Positions 26,580 through 36,997 of a stretch of 64,000 nt of DNA are shown here, one piece after another. This DNA comes from Polynucleobacter meluiroseus (GTDB lineage Bacteria > Pseudomonadota > Gammaproteobacteria > Burkholderiales > Burkholderiaceae), in contig CAMCVH010000001.1 of assembly GCA_945881875.1 (NCBI GenBank), forward strand, positions 62,001-126,000, given 5' to 3'. How positions within the stretch are numbered: the stretch's first letter is position 1; the number at the start of each line of letters is the position of its first letter. Made by a program: the position numbers and the translations under genes. The notes under the pieces were generated by a model. The model made no database searches and had not been told where the DNA came from. It saw nothing but the letters and a program-made list of their open reading frames with translations.

Positions 26580-27632
26580 ATGTTGTTAACTAAAAAATCC
26601 TTATGGCTCGCAGCGATCTTGGCTGCTGGTGTTTCTATTTCAATGCCGACATTATCTCAGCCTTCTGGAGTTTTGAATTTATATTCTGCAAGACACTACC
26701 AGACGGATGAGGCTCTCTATGCTGAATTTACGAAGCAAACGGGTATCAAGATCAACCGCATTGAGGCTGATGATAACGCTCTGTTTGAGCGCTTACGCAG
26801 TGAAGGTAAGAATAGCCCTGCTGATGTGATCTTGATGGTTGATGCTGCGAGATTATGGCGTGCTGAAGTAGAGGGCTTGTTTCAGCCGGTTCAATCAAAA
26901 ATTTTAGAGTCACGAATTCCGAAAAATTTAAGATCAAACGATGAAGGGAAGGGCAGTCATTGGTTTGGTTTCTCAACACGAGCACGCATGATTATTTTTA
27001 ACAAAGCAACAGTTCGATCCTCAGATGTCGACACTTATGAAAAGTTAGCCGATCCTATAAATAAGGGAAAGGTGTGTACGCGTTCAGGGTCACATCCTTA
27101 TATGTTGTCAATGATTGGTGCGATGTATGAGCGTTCGGGTGAAGCAAAAACAGAAGCCTGGGCCAAATCAATGGTTTCTAATATGGCTAGATCTCCAAAG
27201 GGTGGAGATACCGATCAGATCAAAGGTGTTGCATCTGGTGAGTGCGGTGTGGCTCTAACGAACTCTTATTACTTGGCGCGCCTCATGCGCTCATCGAAGC
27301 CAGAAGATCAGGCCATCATTTCAAAAATTTCTTGGGTTTGGCCTAACCAAGCAACATCAGGGACTCATATGAACGTTGCGGGCGGTGCTGTGGCTAAAAA
27401 CGCACCTAACAAAGCGGCAGCAGTTAAATTCTTAGAATATTTAGCAAGTGATCAAGCGCAGCGCTACTTTGCTGATGGCAATAATGAGTGGCCTGTGGTT
27501 AAGTCAGTCAAAACCAATAATCCTGCTCTTAGTCAATGGGGGAAGTTTAAAGAAGAGTCAATTTCGATTAGTGCCATTGGTACAAATCAAATTTATGCCC
27601 AAAAAATCTTGGATCGAGTTTCATACAGGTAA
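26580..27632 (+). CDS. Fe(3+) ABC transporter substrate-binding protein (FbpA/FutA type)
   Basis: Periplasmic iron-binding protein of about 350 aa (SBP family 1). The signal peptide is about residues 1-27 (LWLAAILAAGVSISMPTLS). The body opens GVLNLYSARHYQTDEALYAEF, the FbpA/FutA opening that carries iron-contact His/Tyr residues, and has RSGSHPYMLSMIGAMYE and the paired tyrosines of TNSYYLARLM, which coordinate Fe(III) in this family. The ATG at 26580 is chosen over the TTG at 26574; GGAG at 26566-26569 is the ribosome site. A Fur-like box upstream fits iron repression. The permease and ATPase partners are not adjacent and must be elsewhere. Confidence 0.92.
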   Translation: MLLTKKSLWLAAILAAGVSISMPTLSQPSGVLNLYSARHYQTDEALYAEFTKQTGIKINRIEADDNALFERLRSEGKNSPADVILMVDAARLWRAEVEGLFQPVQSKILESRIPKNLRSNDEGKGSHWFGFSTRARMIIFNKATVRSSDVDTYEKLADPINKGKVCTRSGSHPYMLSMIGAMYERSGEAKTEAWAKSMVSNMARSPKGGDTDQIKGVASGECGVALTNSYYLARLMRSSKPEDQAIISKISWVWPNQATSGTHMNVAGGAVAKNAPNKAAAVKFLEYLASDQAQRYFADGNNEWPVVKSVKTNNPALSQWGKFKEESISISAIGTNQIYAQKILDRVSYR

Positions 27633-27988
27633 AAAGATGGCCGTTCATCTCATTAGAAATTAACGGCCTAAATCAACTTCTTTAGAATATCCAGAAACTT
27701 AAAAATCTATTCAACAAATAACAAAAAACAAATTAAAAACAACATCTTGCGCTTATCAGATGCTTATAAATAAGCTAATAGTTTTCCACGAAATACCCTC
27801 TTCAAATCTGTTGGCAGTTTGACTGCTAGCTAGAGGCCCCATTTGGCTAAATTCTTTTCAGTGTTGTTTTACCCCCACTTTGATCTACAATGTGGCTCTA
27901 ATCGGTTAATAAGCAATACATGAATGTTCGGTGTCTAAATACCGTTCGTCCTTAACCCTAATATAAATACGTTTCCCTTTCTTAAAAT
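27633..27988. other. 356-bp intergenic region between fbpA and scpB
   Basis: No gene is seen on either strand. It holds an imperfect hairpin GGCCGTT/AACGGCC (27639-27645 with 27662-27668, no T-tract), a 14-bp palindrome GCTTATAAATAAGC (27762-27775), and a promoter candidate for scpB. The DNA is AT-rich and unstructured elsewhere. Confidence 0.6.
27864..27891 (+). promoter_or_regulatory. Candidate promoter for scpB-rluB
   Basis: TTGTTT (27864-27869), 16 bp, TACAAT (27886-27891). It would give a leader of about 90 nt before scpB. This is a moderate match only. Confidence 0.35.
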
Positions 27989-28678
27989 ATGAATCCTGAA
28001 CAGCTCAAGCTGGTGCTTGAAACTGCACTCTTATGTGCAGACGAGCCAATGACAATTAATGACTTGCGTCGTTTATTTACGGAAGAAATTCCTGCCCAAG
28101 AAATTAAAAATGAACTCACCAATATTCAGGCCGATTGGTCTGAAAAAGGGATGGAACTACTAGAGCTGGCGACTGGATGGCGTTTTCAAAGTCGTCTTAA
28201 CATGCGCGAATTCTTAGATCGCTTAACACCTGAGAAACCACCTAAGTACTCACGTGCCGTCATGGAGACCTTAGCGATCATTGCTTACCGTCAACCAGTG
28301 ACTCGTGGTGAGATTGAAGAGATTCGTGGTGTGACAGTTAGCTCCAACATCGTCAAGCAGTTAGAAGATCGTGGTTGGATCGAAGTAGTGGGTCATAAAG
28401 AAACAGTAGGTCGCCCAGGCCTTTTCGCCACGACAAGACAGTTCTTAAATGATTTAAGTTTGACAACTTTGCATGAGTTGCCAATGCTCGATGATGCCGA
28501 TGCTCAAGCTGAATCTTTGGCTCAAAAGGTCATGCAGTTCGAGGGTGATTACCCTGAATTAAAAGATGCTACTGCATCCAATGAACAAGAAGTAACTGAT
28601 GTAGTAGATACATCAGAGACAACTGAAGCAGCTGAAGAAAAATCATCAGTTGATAACCAGAATAACGATAAAGCCTAA
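27989..28678 (+). CDS. scpB: Segregation and condensation protein ScpB
   Basis: ScpB is the winged-helix kleisin-binding subunit of the SMC-ScpAB condensin that compacts and segregates the chromosome. It has 229 aa. The N-terminal winged helix ([23 protein letters not shown]) and the second one with the family signature [25 protein letters not shown] stretch (here [20 protein letters not shown]) are followed by [13 protein letters not shown]. The last 50 or so residues are acidic and low in complexity. Its stop shares one base with the rluB start (TAATG), so the two are translationally coupled. ScpA is not in the window. Confidence 0.95.
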   Translation: MNPEQLKLVLETALLCADEPMTINDLRRLFTEEIPAQEIKNELTNIQADWSEKGMELLELATGWRFQSRLNMREFLDRLTPEKPPKYSRAVMETLAIIAYRQPVTRGEIEEIRGVTVSSNIVKQLEDRGWIEVVGHKETVGRPGLFATTRQFLNDLSLTTLHELPMLDDADAQAESLAQKVMQFEGDYPELKDATASNEQEVTDVVDTSETTEAAEEKSSVDNQNNDKA

Positions 28679-30681
28679 TGACAACTCCTGAATTTGAATC
28701 TGAACAACCGGCATCATCTGATAGCCCCTCTGAAGAGGTTAGTGTTCCGAGTAAACGAGCCAGTCGTAGTCCTTACAACAAGACACGCAAGCCACGTGCT
28801 AAGCCCGAACCATCAGAACAGTCAGAGGCAAGTGGTGCATCTTCTGCACCTTCTGAATCTTCGAGTGATGATTCAAACGCATCTAGTTTTGTTGCTGAGA
28901 GTGCTAACGAGGGCAATACAGAAGGCGAATCAAATAATCAATCAAGACCACCTAGACAAAATCAAGGTCGCAATGGTCCACGCGCCCAAAGAGGTAAGCC
29001 TCAACGGGGTGCTGATAGATCTGGTCGTGGCGAGCGTCCACCGAGAGATCCACAAGAACAAAAACCACCTAAAGAAGATCCATTACTAGCTGAAGAAAGT
29101 AATGCTCTTTTTGCTTCTGTAGTTTCTGGAGAATTTGATGCTTCTTTAGATGCACCTGAAGTTGAGACTGAAGTAACGCATGACATGGTTGCTCAGGCTT
29201 TAGCGGATATTGAGGCGGAAGATCACAACTCTGAAGGCAATGATAAAGAGTCAAGCGCTGATGAGGACATGATGCCTGGTTTGCAATTCTCAAGCGTTGA
29301 TGAATTGCCACTCAGTTTGCGTGATGAGGTGTGGTCTGATCTAGATGACGTTGAAGATGATCTAGATGACGATACCGTCAAGCTCCACAAAGTATTAGCA
29401 GACGCTGGTATGGGTTCTCGCAGAGATATGGAAGACCTGATTATTCAAGGTCGTGTTTCTGTGAATGGTATGCCTGCGCACATTGGTCAGCGTGTTGGTC
29501 CAACAGACCAAGTTCGTATTAACGGCAAGATGGTTCATCGCAAAATTCAGACGAAGCCACCAAGAGTGATCACGTATCACAAGCCGGCTGGCGAAATTGT
29601 GAGTCAATCTGATCCTGAAGGTCGTCCAACTGTTTTTGATCGTTTGCCAAAAGCCAAAACAGGTCGCTGGATTGCAGTAGGTCGCCTAGACTTTAATACT
29701 GAAGGTTTACTCTTATTTACTACTTCTGGTGAATTAGCGAATCGCTTGATGCATCCGCGTTACGGTGTGGAGCGTGAGTACGCCGCTCGTATCTTGGGCG
29801 ATTTAGATGCTGAGCAAGAAAAGTTATTAAAAACAGGTGTCAATTTAGATGACGGTGTTGCTAAATTTTTACGTTTAGTGAGTGGCGGTGGTGAAGGTGC
29901 TAACCGTTGGTATCACGTTGCTTTGACTGAGGGACGTAACCGTGAGGTTCGCCGCATGTTTGAAGCAGTGGGTCACATTGTTTCTCGTTTGATCAGAACT
30001 CGTTACGGTTTATTTATTTTACCTCCAAGACTGCGTCGCGGTCGCTGGGAAGAAGTACCAAGTGATCAAATTGTTCAGCTCATGAAATTAGCTGGCTTAA
30101 AAGTTCCTCAAGGTATGAGTGAAAAATTCCGTCGTGAGCCTAGAGAAGGTGGCAATCGCGCCCCAAGGGAACATAGCGGTGGTCAACCAGATCCAATGCA
30201 AACCTCAGTTTCTTACTGGGGATCTAAGGATGCTTTACGCCAAGCTTCACCAACTACCCGTGGTTTTACTCAAGGTCATGCCTCAGAAAAGAGCAGTAAC
30301 TACAAAGGTAAAAATCTCGGACGTTCAGGTGGTCAGCATGCCGGAAGACCTGGTGGCGGTCGAGGACCTGGCGGTCAAGATCGTGGCCAAGTCGGATATG
30401 CTGGTGGATCGAGTGCTGGCAGAGGACCGAGAGGTCCCGGCGGACAAGATCGAGGCCAAGGCGGTCAAGGTGGTCAAGGATTTGGACAGCGCCGTGATGA
30501 GGATAGCCAAGCAGGCGTTCACCACGGTAGCGGGTTTGCTGGCGCTGATAAGCCTCGTTCCGGTCAAAGATTTGGTAAAAAAGGCCCTGGCCAAGGTCCA
30601 TCTAGAGGTGGTCCAGGCCAAAATAGGGGTCCTGGCGGTAAGCCAGCTGCCAAATTTGGCAAGAAATTCACAAAAAGCTAG
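28678..30681 (+). CDS. rluB: 23S rRNA pseudouridine synthase RluB with long disordered tails
   Basis: RluB makes pseudouridine near position 2605 of 23S rRNA. The enzyme core is standard: an S4 RNA-binding domain (about 234-290, [20 protein letters not shown]) and the catalytic domain with [14 protein letters not shown], catalytic Asp338. The protein is 667 aa, far longer than the usual 250-300. Residues 1-230 are a Ser/Glu/Arg-rich, mostly acidic region, and about 480-667 are a Gly/Gln/Arg-rich tail with repeats such as GPGGQDRGQ. Such extensions occur in other betaproteobacterial RluB proteins and are probably RNA-binding and unfolded (inference). It is coupled to scpB. Confidence 0.93.
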   Translation: MTTPEFESEQPASSDSPSEEVSVPSKRASRSPYNKTRKPRAKPEPSEQSEASGASSAPSESSSDDSNASSFVAESANEGNTEGESNNQSRPPRQNQGRNGPRAQRGKPQRGADRSGRGERPPRDPQEQKPPKEDPLLAEESNALFASVVSGEFDASLDAPEVETEVTHDMVAQALADIEAEDHNSEGNDKESSADEDMMPGLQFSSVDELPLSLRDEVWSDLDDVEDDLDDDTVKLHKVLADAGMGSRRDMEDLIIQGRVSVNGMPAHIGQRVGPTDQVRINGKMVHRKIQTKPPRVITYHKPAGEIVSQSDPEGRPTVFDRLPKAKTGRWIAVGRLDFNTEGLLLFTTSGELANRLMHPRYGVEREYAARILGDLDAEQEKLLKTGVNLDDGVAKFLRLVSGGGEGANRWYHVALTEGRNREVRRMFEAVGHIVSRLIRTRYGLFILPPRLRRGRWEEVPSDQIVQLMKLAGLKVPQGMSEKFRREPREGGNRAPREHSGGQPDPMQTSVSYWGSKDALRQASPTTRGFTQGHASEKSSNYKGKNLGRSGGQHAGRPGGGRGPGGQDRGQVGYAGGSSAGRGPRGPGGQDRGQGGQGGQGFGQRRDEDSQAGVHHGSGFAGADKPRSGQRFGKKGPGQGPSRGGPGQNRGPGGKPAAKFGKKFTKS

Positions 30682-30709
30682 TTAAATAGGGGTTTCTAGG
30701 GATCATTCC

Positions 30710-30738
30710 TTGGCAGTAAAGGGAAATTCCTATATACT
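30710..30738 (+). promoter_or_regulatory. Strong sigma-70 promoter for the rimP-nusA-infB operon
   Basis: TTGGCA (30710-30715), exactly 17 bp, TATACT (30733-30738). Transcription should begin near 30745, about 110 bases before rimP. Confidence 0.78.
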
Positions 30739-30744
30739 TCTGTT

Positions 30745-30833
30745 ATTTGGTAGATCCGGCTAAAGTTGCGTTCAACGTAAGTCGGGCATGTTCTCTTTGT
30801 TTAGGAATATGGGCTATATGCCCATTTTTTTTT
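30745..30833 (+). ncRNA. Structured rimP leader / attenuator RNA
   Basis: About 89 nt from the predicted start to a T-tract. A first hairpin pairs CCGGCT (30756-30761) with AGTCGG (30780-30785, one G-U) and encloses GTTG-CGTT-CAAC (30765-30776). A second hairpin ATGGGC-TATAT-GCCCAT (30809-30825) is followed by nine T, a complete intrinsic terminator, 22 bp before rimP. This is the layout of a transcription attenuator or a short stand-alone RNA. Leader RNAs ahead of rimP are known in other proteobacteria; whether this belongs to a named family was not testable here. Confidence 0.6.
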
Positions 30834-30855
30834 GTGAAATGAAACGTAATAGCTT

Positions 30856-31350
30856 ATGGCAAACGAACAAGTTCTGATTGCTGATGCGCTTAAAGGTTTG
30901 GGTTACCTACTTGTTGATATTGAACGAGAAGGCCACGGACTCCTGCGTGTAACGATCGAAAACGTTGATTTTGAGCGTGCCATTGATATTACTGATTGTG
31001 AAAAAGTTAGTCGTCATCTGAATTACAGCTTGCCTGTGGATAACGTTACTTATGATCGATTAGAAGTTTCTTCACCAGGCTTGGATCGTCCGGTTAAAAC
31101 AGTTGCTGATCACATTCGCTTTGCGAGTTTGGAGGCCAATGTGAAATTACGGGTGGCCCATGCAGGCAGAAAGAACTATGTAGGTGTTTTACAAGGTTTG
31201 ATCAGTGGTGACATTGATTCGGCTGATGCTAAATTGGGTTTGTTGATTAAGAACCCAGATGGTACTGAAGCCATGTTTGAATTTACTCTGGCCGAGGTTG
31301 AAAAAACTCGGTTGGTTCCCGTCGTTGATTTCAAAGGAAGAAAATCATGA
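30856..31350 (+). CDS. rimP: Ribosome maturation factor RimP
   Basis: RimP is needed for assembly of the 30S subunit. It has 164 aa, normal length. The N-terminal domain ([20 protein letters not shown]) includes the [17 protein letters not shown] segment and the conserved [14 protein letters not shown] (about 71-84); the C-terminal Sm-like barrel ends [18 protein letters not shown]. It is the first gene of rimP-nusA-infB and overlaps nusA by 4 bp (ATGA). Expression is probably set by the upstream leader. Confidence 0.96.
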   Translation: MANEQVLIADALKGLGYLLVDIEREGHGLLRVTIENVDFERAIDITDCEKVSRHLNYSLPVDNVTYDRLEVSSPGLDRPVKTVADHIRFASLEANVKLRVAHAGRKNYVGVLQGLISGDIDSADAKLGLLIKNPDGTEAMFEFTLAEVEKTRLVPVVDFKGRKS

Positions 31351-32822
31351 GTCGTGAAGTCCTCATGCTAGCTGACGCTTTAGCACGTGAAAAGAACGTT
31401 GATAGAGATATCGTATTCGAAGCCCTTGAGATGGCCTTGGCCTCCGCAAGCAAAAAACGCTACGATGAAGATGTCGATATGCGTGTTTCAATTGATCGCG
31501 AATCTGGCGAATATGAAACATTCCGTCGTTGGTTAGTGGTACCTGACGAAGCTGGTTTGCAAGAACCAGACAGAGAGATTCTTTCTTTTGAAGCCAAAGA
31601 GCAGATTTCTGATATCGAAGTCGGTGATTACATCGAAGAGGTTGTTGAATCAGTTGCCTTTGGTCGTATTGGTGCACAAACTGCTAAGCAAGTGATCTTG
31701 CAACGTATCCGTGATGCTGAACGTGAACAAATTTTGAATGACTACCTTGATCGTGGCGAAACTGTCATGACCGGTACAGTCAAGCGTGCTGATAAAAATG
31801 GTTTGATTGTTGAATCAGGCCGTGTTGAAGCACTTTTACGCCGTGATCAAATGATTCCAAAAGAGAACTTACGTAGCGGTGACCGCGTGCGTGGCTTCAT
31901 TTTGAAAGTGGATCGTGAAGCACGTGGTCCACAAATCGAGCTATCTAGAACTGCTCCTGAATTCTTAATCAGTCTTTTTGAGAATGAAGTTCCAGAAATG
32001 GAACAGGGTCTACTAGAGATCAAGGGCGCCGCTCGCGACCCTGGTATCCGCGCCAAGATTGCTGTAGTAACTCACGATAAACGTATTGATCCCATCGGTA
32101 CTTGCGTCGGTGTTCGTGGTACTCGAGTGACAGCTGTTCGTAATGAAGTAGCTGGCGAAGCGGTAGATATTGTTTTGTGGTCTGAAGATCCAGCGCAATT
32201 TGTGATTGGTGCCTTAGCTCCTGCTCAAGTTCAATCGATTGTTGTGGATGAAGAGAAGCATGCGATGGATGTCGTGGTTGATGAAGAGAATTTGGCAATT
32301 GCGATTGGTCGCAGTGGTCAAAACGTTCGTCTTGCAAGTGAACTCACTGGCTGGCACATCAATATCATGACGCCTGAAGAATCTGCTCAGAAGACTGAAG
32401 AAGAATCAGTAAAGATTCGTGCTGTATTCATGGACAAACTAGACGTTGACCAAGAAGTTGCCGATATCTTGATCGAAGAAGGCTTCAACAGCTTAGAAGA
32501 AGTGGCGTACGTACCTTTGTCAGAAATGTTACAGATTGATGCTTTTGATGAAGATACAGTGAATGAATTGCGTACACGAGCACGTGATTCTTTGTTAACG
32601 ATGGAGTTGGCAAAAGAAGAGCTTGTTGAAGGTGTATCGCAAGATTTACTTAGCTTGGATGGCATGACAACTGCCCTTGTTGCAAAGTTAGCAGAAGGTA
32701 ATGTCCATACCCGTGATGACCTAGCGGAATTGGCTGTTGATGAACTAGTTGAAATGACTGGTGTCAACGAAGAAGACGCAAAAGCTTTCATCATGGCAGC
32801 TCGTGCTCACTGGTTTAACTGA
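31347..32822 (+). CDS. nusA: Transcription elongation/termination factor NusA
   Basis: NusA binds RNA polymerase and nascent RNA to control pausing, termination and antitermination. It has 491 aa. The N-terminal polymerase-binding domain ([26 protein letters not shown]), the S1 domain (about 135-200, [18 protein letters not shown]), two KH domains ([18 protein letters not shown] near 250; [19 protein letters not shown] near 315) and two C-terminal acidic helix-hairpin repeats ([38 protein letters not shown]) are all present. The C-terminal repeats match the proteobacterial form. Confidence 0.97.
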   Translation: MSREVLMLADALAREKNVDRDIVFEALEMALASASKKRYDEDVDMRVSIDRESGEYETFRRWLVVPDEAGLQEPDREILSFEAKEQISDIEVGDYIEEVVESVAFGRIGAQTAKQVILQRIRDAEREQILNDYLDRGETVMTGTVKRADKNGLIVESGRVEALLRRDQMIPKENLRSGDRVRGFILKVDREARGPQIELSRTAPEFLISLFENEVPEMEQGLLEIKGAARDPGIRAKIAVVTHDKRIDPIGTCVGVRGTRVTAVRNEVAGEAVDIVLWSEDPAQFVIGALAPAQVQSIVVDEEKHAMDVVVDEENLAIAIGRSGQNVRLASELTGWHINIMTPEESAQKTEEESVKIRAVFMDKLDVDQEVADILIEEGFNSLEEVAYVPLSEMLQIDAFDEDTVNELRTRARDSLLTMELAKEELVEGVSQDLLSLDGMTTALVAKLAEGNVHTRDDLAELAVDELVEMTGVNEEDAKAFIMAARAHWFN

Positions 32823-32838
32823 TTCATAAGGGGTTCGC

Positions 32839-35628
32839 ATGGCGACCACGACCGTAGAAAATTTAGCAAAGGAACTGAAGCGTACTCCGGCAGAATTGCT
32901 GGAGCAGCTTCAGGCCGCAGGTATTAATAAAAGTACAGTAGAAGACAAGTTGACAGAAAAAGATAAAACTAAATTGCTTGAGCACTTACAAGTGGCTCAT
33001 GGTACGGATGCGGGTGCTCGTAAAAAAATCACACTCACTAAGCGTGAAACTTCAGAGATTCGCCAGGCTGATTCAGCAGGTAAGACTCGCACAGTACAAG
33101 TTGAGGTTCGTAAAAAGCGCGTATTAGTGAAGCGCGATGATTCATCTACAGAAGCTGAATCTGTGCCAGAGCCGGTTATTGAAGTGCCAGCACAAGTTGA
33201 GGTGCCACAGAATATTGGTATTTTGGATGACGCAGAGCTTGCTAAACGTGAAGCAGAAGCCAAACGTCAGGCTGAATTATTAGCTCGTCAAGAAGCTGAT
33301 ATGAAAGCGGATATTGATCGTAAGACGCTTGAGGAAGCTGAAAAAGTTGCTGCTCAAGAAAAAACTAAAAAGGCGACTAAAAAATCCAAAGCAGCTTCAG
33401 CTGAGGAAGTTAAGGCAGTTGAAGATAGTGCTAAAAAAGCAAAAGCTGACATTGCAGCAGCAGCAAAAGCTCGTGATGATGAATTAGAGAGTATTCGTGT
33501 GCGTCGTGCCAAAGCTGAAGCAGAGGCATTGGCTATTCGTGACATGATGAATGCACCGGCGAGAGTTTTAAAAGCAGCTAATCCGCCAGAAGAAGAGAAA
33601 AAAGGAACTCTGCACAAACCAGTTAAAGCTGAAGGTGCAGAAGAGAAGAAGAAAGATAAACCAGGTGCTGTCAAGCCCGGTACAAAAACAATTAAGTCAT
33701 CTGAATCCTCATCAACATGGAATGAAGATGGTAAGAAGCGTCCAGGTGGTTTGAAAACTCGTGGCGACACAACTGGTGGATCAGGAAACTGGCGCACAGG
33801 TGGTGGTAGAAAGAGAAATCAACAACAAGCCAGCGATGTTCCTACTAATTTCGTAGAACCTACTGAGCCAGTGATACGTGATGTGCATGTACCTGAAACG
33901 ATCACTGTTGCTGACTTGGCGCACAAAATGTCTGTGAAAGCTGCTGAAGTGATTAAGTTGCTCATGGGTATGGGTCAGATGGTCACCATCAACCAAGTGC
34001 TCGATCAAGACACGGCAATGATCATTGTTGAAGAGATGGGTCATAAAGCATTTGCAGCCAAGTTAGATGAACCAGATACAGACTTAAGTACGGTTGAGCA
34101 TGAAGCTGAATTAATCGCAAGACCACCAGTGGTGACAGTCATGGGTCACGTTGACCACGGTAAAACATCATTATTAGATTCGATTCGTCGAGCAAAAGTA
34201 GCCTCTGGCGAAGCCGGTGGTATTACTCAGCACATCGGTGCTTACCACGTTGAAACACCACGCGGCATGATCACTTTCTTGGATACACCGGGTCACGAAG
34301 CCTTTACGGCAATGCGTGCTCGTGGTGCTCAAGCTACTGATATTGTTATTTTGGTGGTGGCTGCTGATGACGGCGTTATGCCACAAACAAAAGAAGCGAT
34401 TGCTCATGCAAGAGCGGCAGGTGTCCCTCTCGTTGTTGCAATTAACAAAATTGATAAACCAGAAGCTAATCTTGAGCGTGTTAAACAAGAGTTAGTAGCT
34501 GAAGGGGTTGTGCCTGAAGAATACGGTGGCGATGCGCCATTTATTCCAGTTTCAGCAAAAGCTGGTACAGGTATTGATGAGCTATTAGAGAACGTTTTAT
34601 TACAAGCTGAAGTTCTTGAGCTGAAGGCTCCAAGAGAAGCTGCTGCCAAAGGTCTTGTGATTGAAGCGCGTTTAGATAAAGGTAAGGGCCCAGTTGCGAC
34701 TATCTTGATTCAGTCTGGTACTTTGCGTCGTGGCGATATGATTTTGGCAGGATCTTCATTTGGTCGCGTTCGTGCGATGTTAGATGAAAACGGTAAACCT
34801 TGTAATGAGGCAGGTCCATCAATTCCGGTTGAGATTCAAGGTTTGTCAGACGTTCCTGCTGCGGGTGAAGAAATCATTGCCGTATCTGATGAACGCAAAG
34901 CTCGCGAAATTGCTTTATTCCGTCAAGGTAAGTTCCGTGATGTGAAGCTAGCGAAGCAGCAAGCTGTGAAACTTGAGAACATGTTTGAAAACATGGCTGA
35001 GGGTAGTGTTGAGGCCAGCTATTTGCCGATCATCATCAAGGCAGACGTTCAAGGTTCGCAAGAGGCATTGGCTCAGTCACTCATGAAATTATCAACACCT
35101 GAAGTGAAAGTTCAAATCGTTCACGCAGCAGTTGGTGGTATCAGTGAAACTGATATTAACTTAGCGGTTGCTTCTAAAGCAGTTGTGATTGGCTTTAATT
35201 CTCGTGCAGATGCATTGGCTCGTAAGTTAGCTGAGGCCAACGGCGTAGATATTCGTTACTACAACATCATTTACGACGCAGTTGATGAAGTTAAAGCGGC
35301 AATGAGTGGCATGTTGACGCCAGAGAAGAAAGAAGAAATCACGGGTATGGTTGAGATTCGCCAAGTGATCCAAGTTTCTAAAGTAGGTTCAATTGCAGGT
35401 TGTATGGTTCTTGAAGGTGTTGTGAAGCGTAATTCACGTGCACGTTTACTCCGTAATAACGTGGTAGTTTGGACTGGCGAATTGGATTCTTTGAAGCGCT
35501 TTAAAGATGATGCTAAAGAAGTTAAAGGTGGTTTTGAGTGTGGTTTATCACTCAAGAACTACAACGACATCGTTGTAGGCGATCAATTAGAAATCTTTGA
35601 AGTAACTGAAGTTGCAAGAACACTGTAA
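32839..35628 (+). CDS. infB: Translation initiation factor IF-2
   Basis: IF-2 is the GTPase that places initiator tRNA on the ribosome. It has 929 aa. The N-terminal IF2_N module ([22 protein letters not shown]) leads a long Lys/Ala/Glu-rich helical spacer (about 100-290) and a Gly/Arg-rich patch (about 310-335). A second IF2_N module follows (about 352-400), then the G domain with GHVDHGKT (436-443), DTPGHE and NKID, and domains II-IV ending [13 protein letters not shown]. The stop codon is flanked by a CACTG-TAA-CAGTG repeat (35621-35633). It is followed by rbfA and truB, a conserved order. Confidence 0.97.
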   Translation: MATTTVENLAKELKRTPAELLEQLQAAGINKSTVEDKLTEKDKTKLLEHLQVAHGTDAGARKKITLTKRETSEIRQADSAGKTRTVQVEVRKKRVLVKRDDSSTEAESVPEPVIEVPAQVEVPQNIGILDDAELAKREAEAKRQAELLARQEADMKADIDRKTLEEAEKVAAQEKTKKATKKSKAASAEEVKAVEDSAKKAKADIAAAAKARDDELESIRVRRAKAEAEALAIRDMMNAPARVLKAANPPEEEKKGTLHKPVKAEGAEEKKKDKPGAVKPGTKTIKSSESSSTWNEDGKKRPGGLKTRGDTTGGSGNWRTGGGRKRNQQQASDVPTNFVEPTEPVIRDVHVPETITVADLAHKMSVKAAEVIKLLMGMGQMVTINQVLDQDTAMIIVEEMGHKAFAAKLDEPDTDLSTVEHEAELIARPPVVTVMGHVDHGKTSLLDSIRRAKVASGEAGGITQHIGAYHVETPRGMITFLDTPGHEAFTAMRARGAQATDIVILVVAADDGVMPQTKEAIAHARAAGVPLVVAINKIDKPEANLERVKQELVAEGVVPEEYGGDAPFIPVSAKAGTGIDELLENVLLQAEVLELKAPREAAAKGLVIEARLDKGKGPVATILIQSGTLRRGDMILAGSSFGRVRAMLDENGKPCNEAGPSIPVEIQGLSDVPAAGEEIIAVSDERKAREIALFRQGKFRDVKLAKQQAVKLENMFENMAEGSVEASYLPIIIKADVQGSQEALAQSLMKLSTPEVKVQIVHAAVGGISETDINLAVASKAVVIGFNSRADALARKLAEANGVDIRYYNIIYDAVDEVKAAMSGMLTPEKKEEITGMVEIRQVIQVSKVGSIAGCMVLEGVVKRNSRARLLRNNVVVWTGELDSLKRFKDDAKEVKGGFECGLSLKNYNDIVVGDQLEIFEVTEVARTL

Positions 35629-35671
35629 CAGTGCTCTGTTATAACTTCGTCAGTTAAAAAGATAATCATTT

Positions 35672-36028
35672 ATGCCAGTTAAGAACCATCGCAATCAACG
35701 CGTAGCTGACCAGATCCAAAGGGATCTGGCTGAGCTCATTCCGCGTGAGGTGCGTGATCCTAAAGCGGGGTTAATTACTTTGCAAGCAGTTGAGTTAACG
35801 ACTGATATGGCTCATGCCAAAGTATTTTTTACTGTTTTGGGTGCTGAGCCTGAATATGCGCTAGCCGCTTTAAGAGAGAGGGCTGGTTACTTACATTCTT
35901 TATTGTTTAAACGTCTACATATCCACACAGTTCCAACACTGCACTTTCATCATGATGAGTCAGTAGTTCGCGGTGTTGAAATGTCACGATTGATTGATGA
36001 AGCGTTACAAGATAGTAGCAAGCCTTAA
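35672..36028 (+). CDS. rbfA: Ribosome-binding factor A
   Basis: RbfA acts in late 30S maturation and cold adaptation. It has 118 aa with the family opening [22 protein letters not shown], the KH-like core [18 protein letters not shown], and the end [22 protein letters not shown]. It lies 43 bp after infB; its TAA stop is directly followed by the GTG of truB. Confidence 0.96.
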   Translation: MPVKNHRNQRVADQIQRDLAELIPREVRDPKAGLITLQAVELTTDMAHAKVFFTVLGAEPEYALAALRERAGYLHSLLFKRLHIHTVPTLHFHHDESVVRGVEMSRLIDEALQDSSKP

Positions 36029-36979
36029 GTGAAGCCCCAAAGTATTCATGGGGTAATTCTTCTGGATAAGCCAGAAGGTATTAGTTCACAAACAGCTGTT
36101 ACGATCGTGAAAAGAGTATTTCATGCTGAAAAAGCAGGTCATACAGGAACATTAGATCCAATGGCAACTGGCCTTTTGCCAGTTTGTTTAGGAGAGGCAA
36201 CTAAGTATTCGCAAGATTTACTGGATGCTGATAAAACCTACTTAGCAACGATCAAGTTTGGTGAAAAAACCACCACGGGCGATGCTGAAGGTGAAGTAAT
36301 AGAAACAAGAAGTGCTAATTTTGATGTCACTGATCAAATTCAGTTAGATGCCAAGTTAGCAGAAGCATTAGAAAAGTTTACGGGTGTGATCGAACAGATC
36401 CCGCCGATGTATTCAGCACTGAAGCGCGATGGTAAACCTCTTTATGAGTATGCGCGTGCAGGTGAAGTTTTAGAGCGTCAAGCTCGTCAGATAACTATTT
36501 ACTCTTTAAAGTGGGTATCGGTGAACTGGCCAGTTTCTCAGTTGCAAGTGTCGTGTAGCAAGGGTACTTATGTCAGAACTTTGGCAGAAGATATCGGTGA
36601 ATTTTTTGCATGTGGTGCGCACCTGATTGGTTTGCGTCGCGAGCAGGTAGGACATTTAACTTTAAGCCATGGTGTAACTTTGGATTTGGTTAAAGAAGAA
36701 GCAAATAACGAGGTAGCTAAGGCAGCATATTTATTGCCTGTGGATGCCTTAGTGCAAGAGCTTAATTCTTTGGGATTATCTGATCAAGAAGCTGATCGTT
36801 TAAGTTTGGGTCAGCGAGTGCCAGTGAGCAAGTCGGGTAGTGAAGAAGAGTTAATGAGGATTTATCGTGGCTCTATAGAGCCTTGTAATTTTATGGGTAC
36901 AGCAGATTGGCGCAAGGGTGTATTACACCCACGTCGTTTGATGGCTCAAGCAGTAGTTGTCATGAATTTAAATAATTGA
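36029..36979 (+). CDS. truB: tRNA pseudouridine(55) synthase TruB
   Basis: TruB makes pseudouridine 55 in the T loop of tRNAs. It has 316 aa. The family motif [15 protein letters not shown] opens the protein, and [19 protein letters not shown] (38-56) contains the catalytic Asp43. Later motifs are [18 protein letters not shown] and [15 protein letters not shown]. The start is GTG, abutting the rbfA stop with no gap, so translation is coupled. The C-terminal PUA-like part is short and ends just before typA. Confidence 0.95.
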   Translation: MKPQSIHGVILLDKPEGISSQTAVTIVKRVFHAEKAGHTGTLDPMATGLLPVCLGEATKYSQDLLDADKTYLATIKFGEKTTTGDAEGEVIETRSANFDVTDQIQLDAKLAEALEKFTGVIEQIPPMYSALKRDGKPLYEYARAGEVLERQARQITIYSLKWVSVNWPVSQLQVSCSKGTYVRTLAEDIGEFFACGAHLIGLRREQVGHLTLSHGVTLDLVKEEANNEVAKAAYLLPVDALVQELNSLGLSDQEADRLSLGQRVPVSKSGSEEELMRIYRGSIEPCNFMGTADWRKGVLHPRRLMAQAVVVMNLNN

Positions 36980-36997
36980 AAAAATGAAAGCAGAACT

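Noticed and set aside
28694..29089. Alternative-frame ORFs inside both tails of rluB (also 30119-30685 and the opposite strand)
   Set aside because: They come from repetitive codons of the disordered tails; no family features, and they overlap the real frame fully.
29000..30680. Short DNA repeats in rluB as a CRISPR-like array
   Set aside because: Repeats are irregular, coding in frame (Gly/Gln/Arg), and lack uniform spacers. No CRISPR array or cas gene is seen in the window.
33354..33797. Long open frame opposite the infB spacer region
   Set aside because: The low-complexity Lys/Ala/Glu-rich IF-2 segment opens the other frames; the Ser/Ala/Phe-rich product is a compositional artefact.
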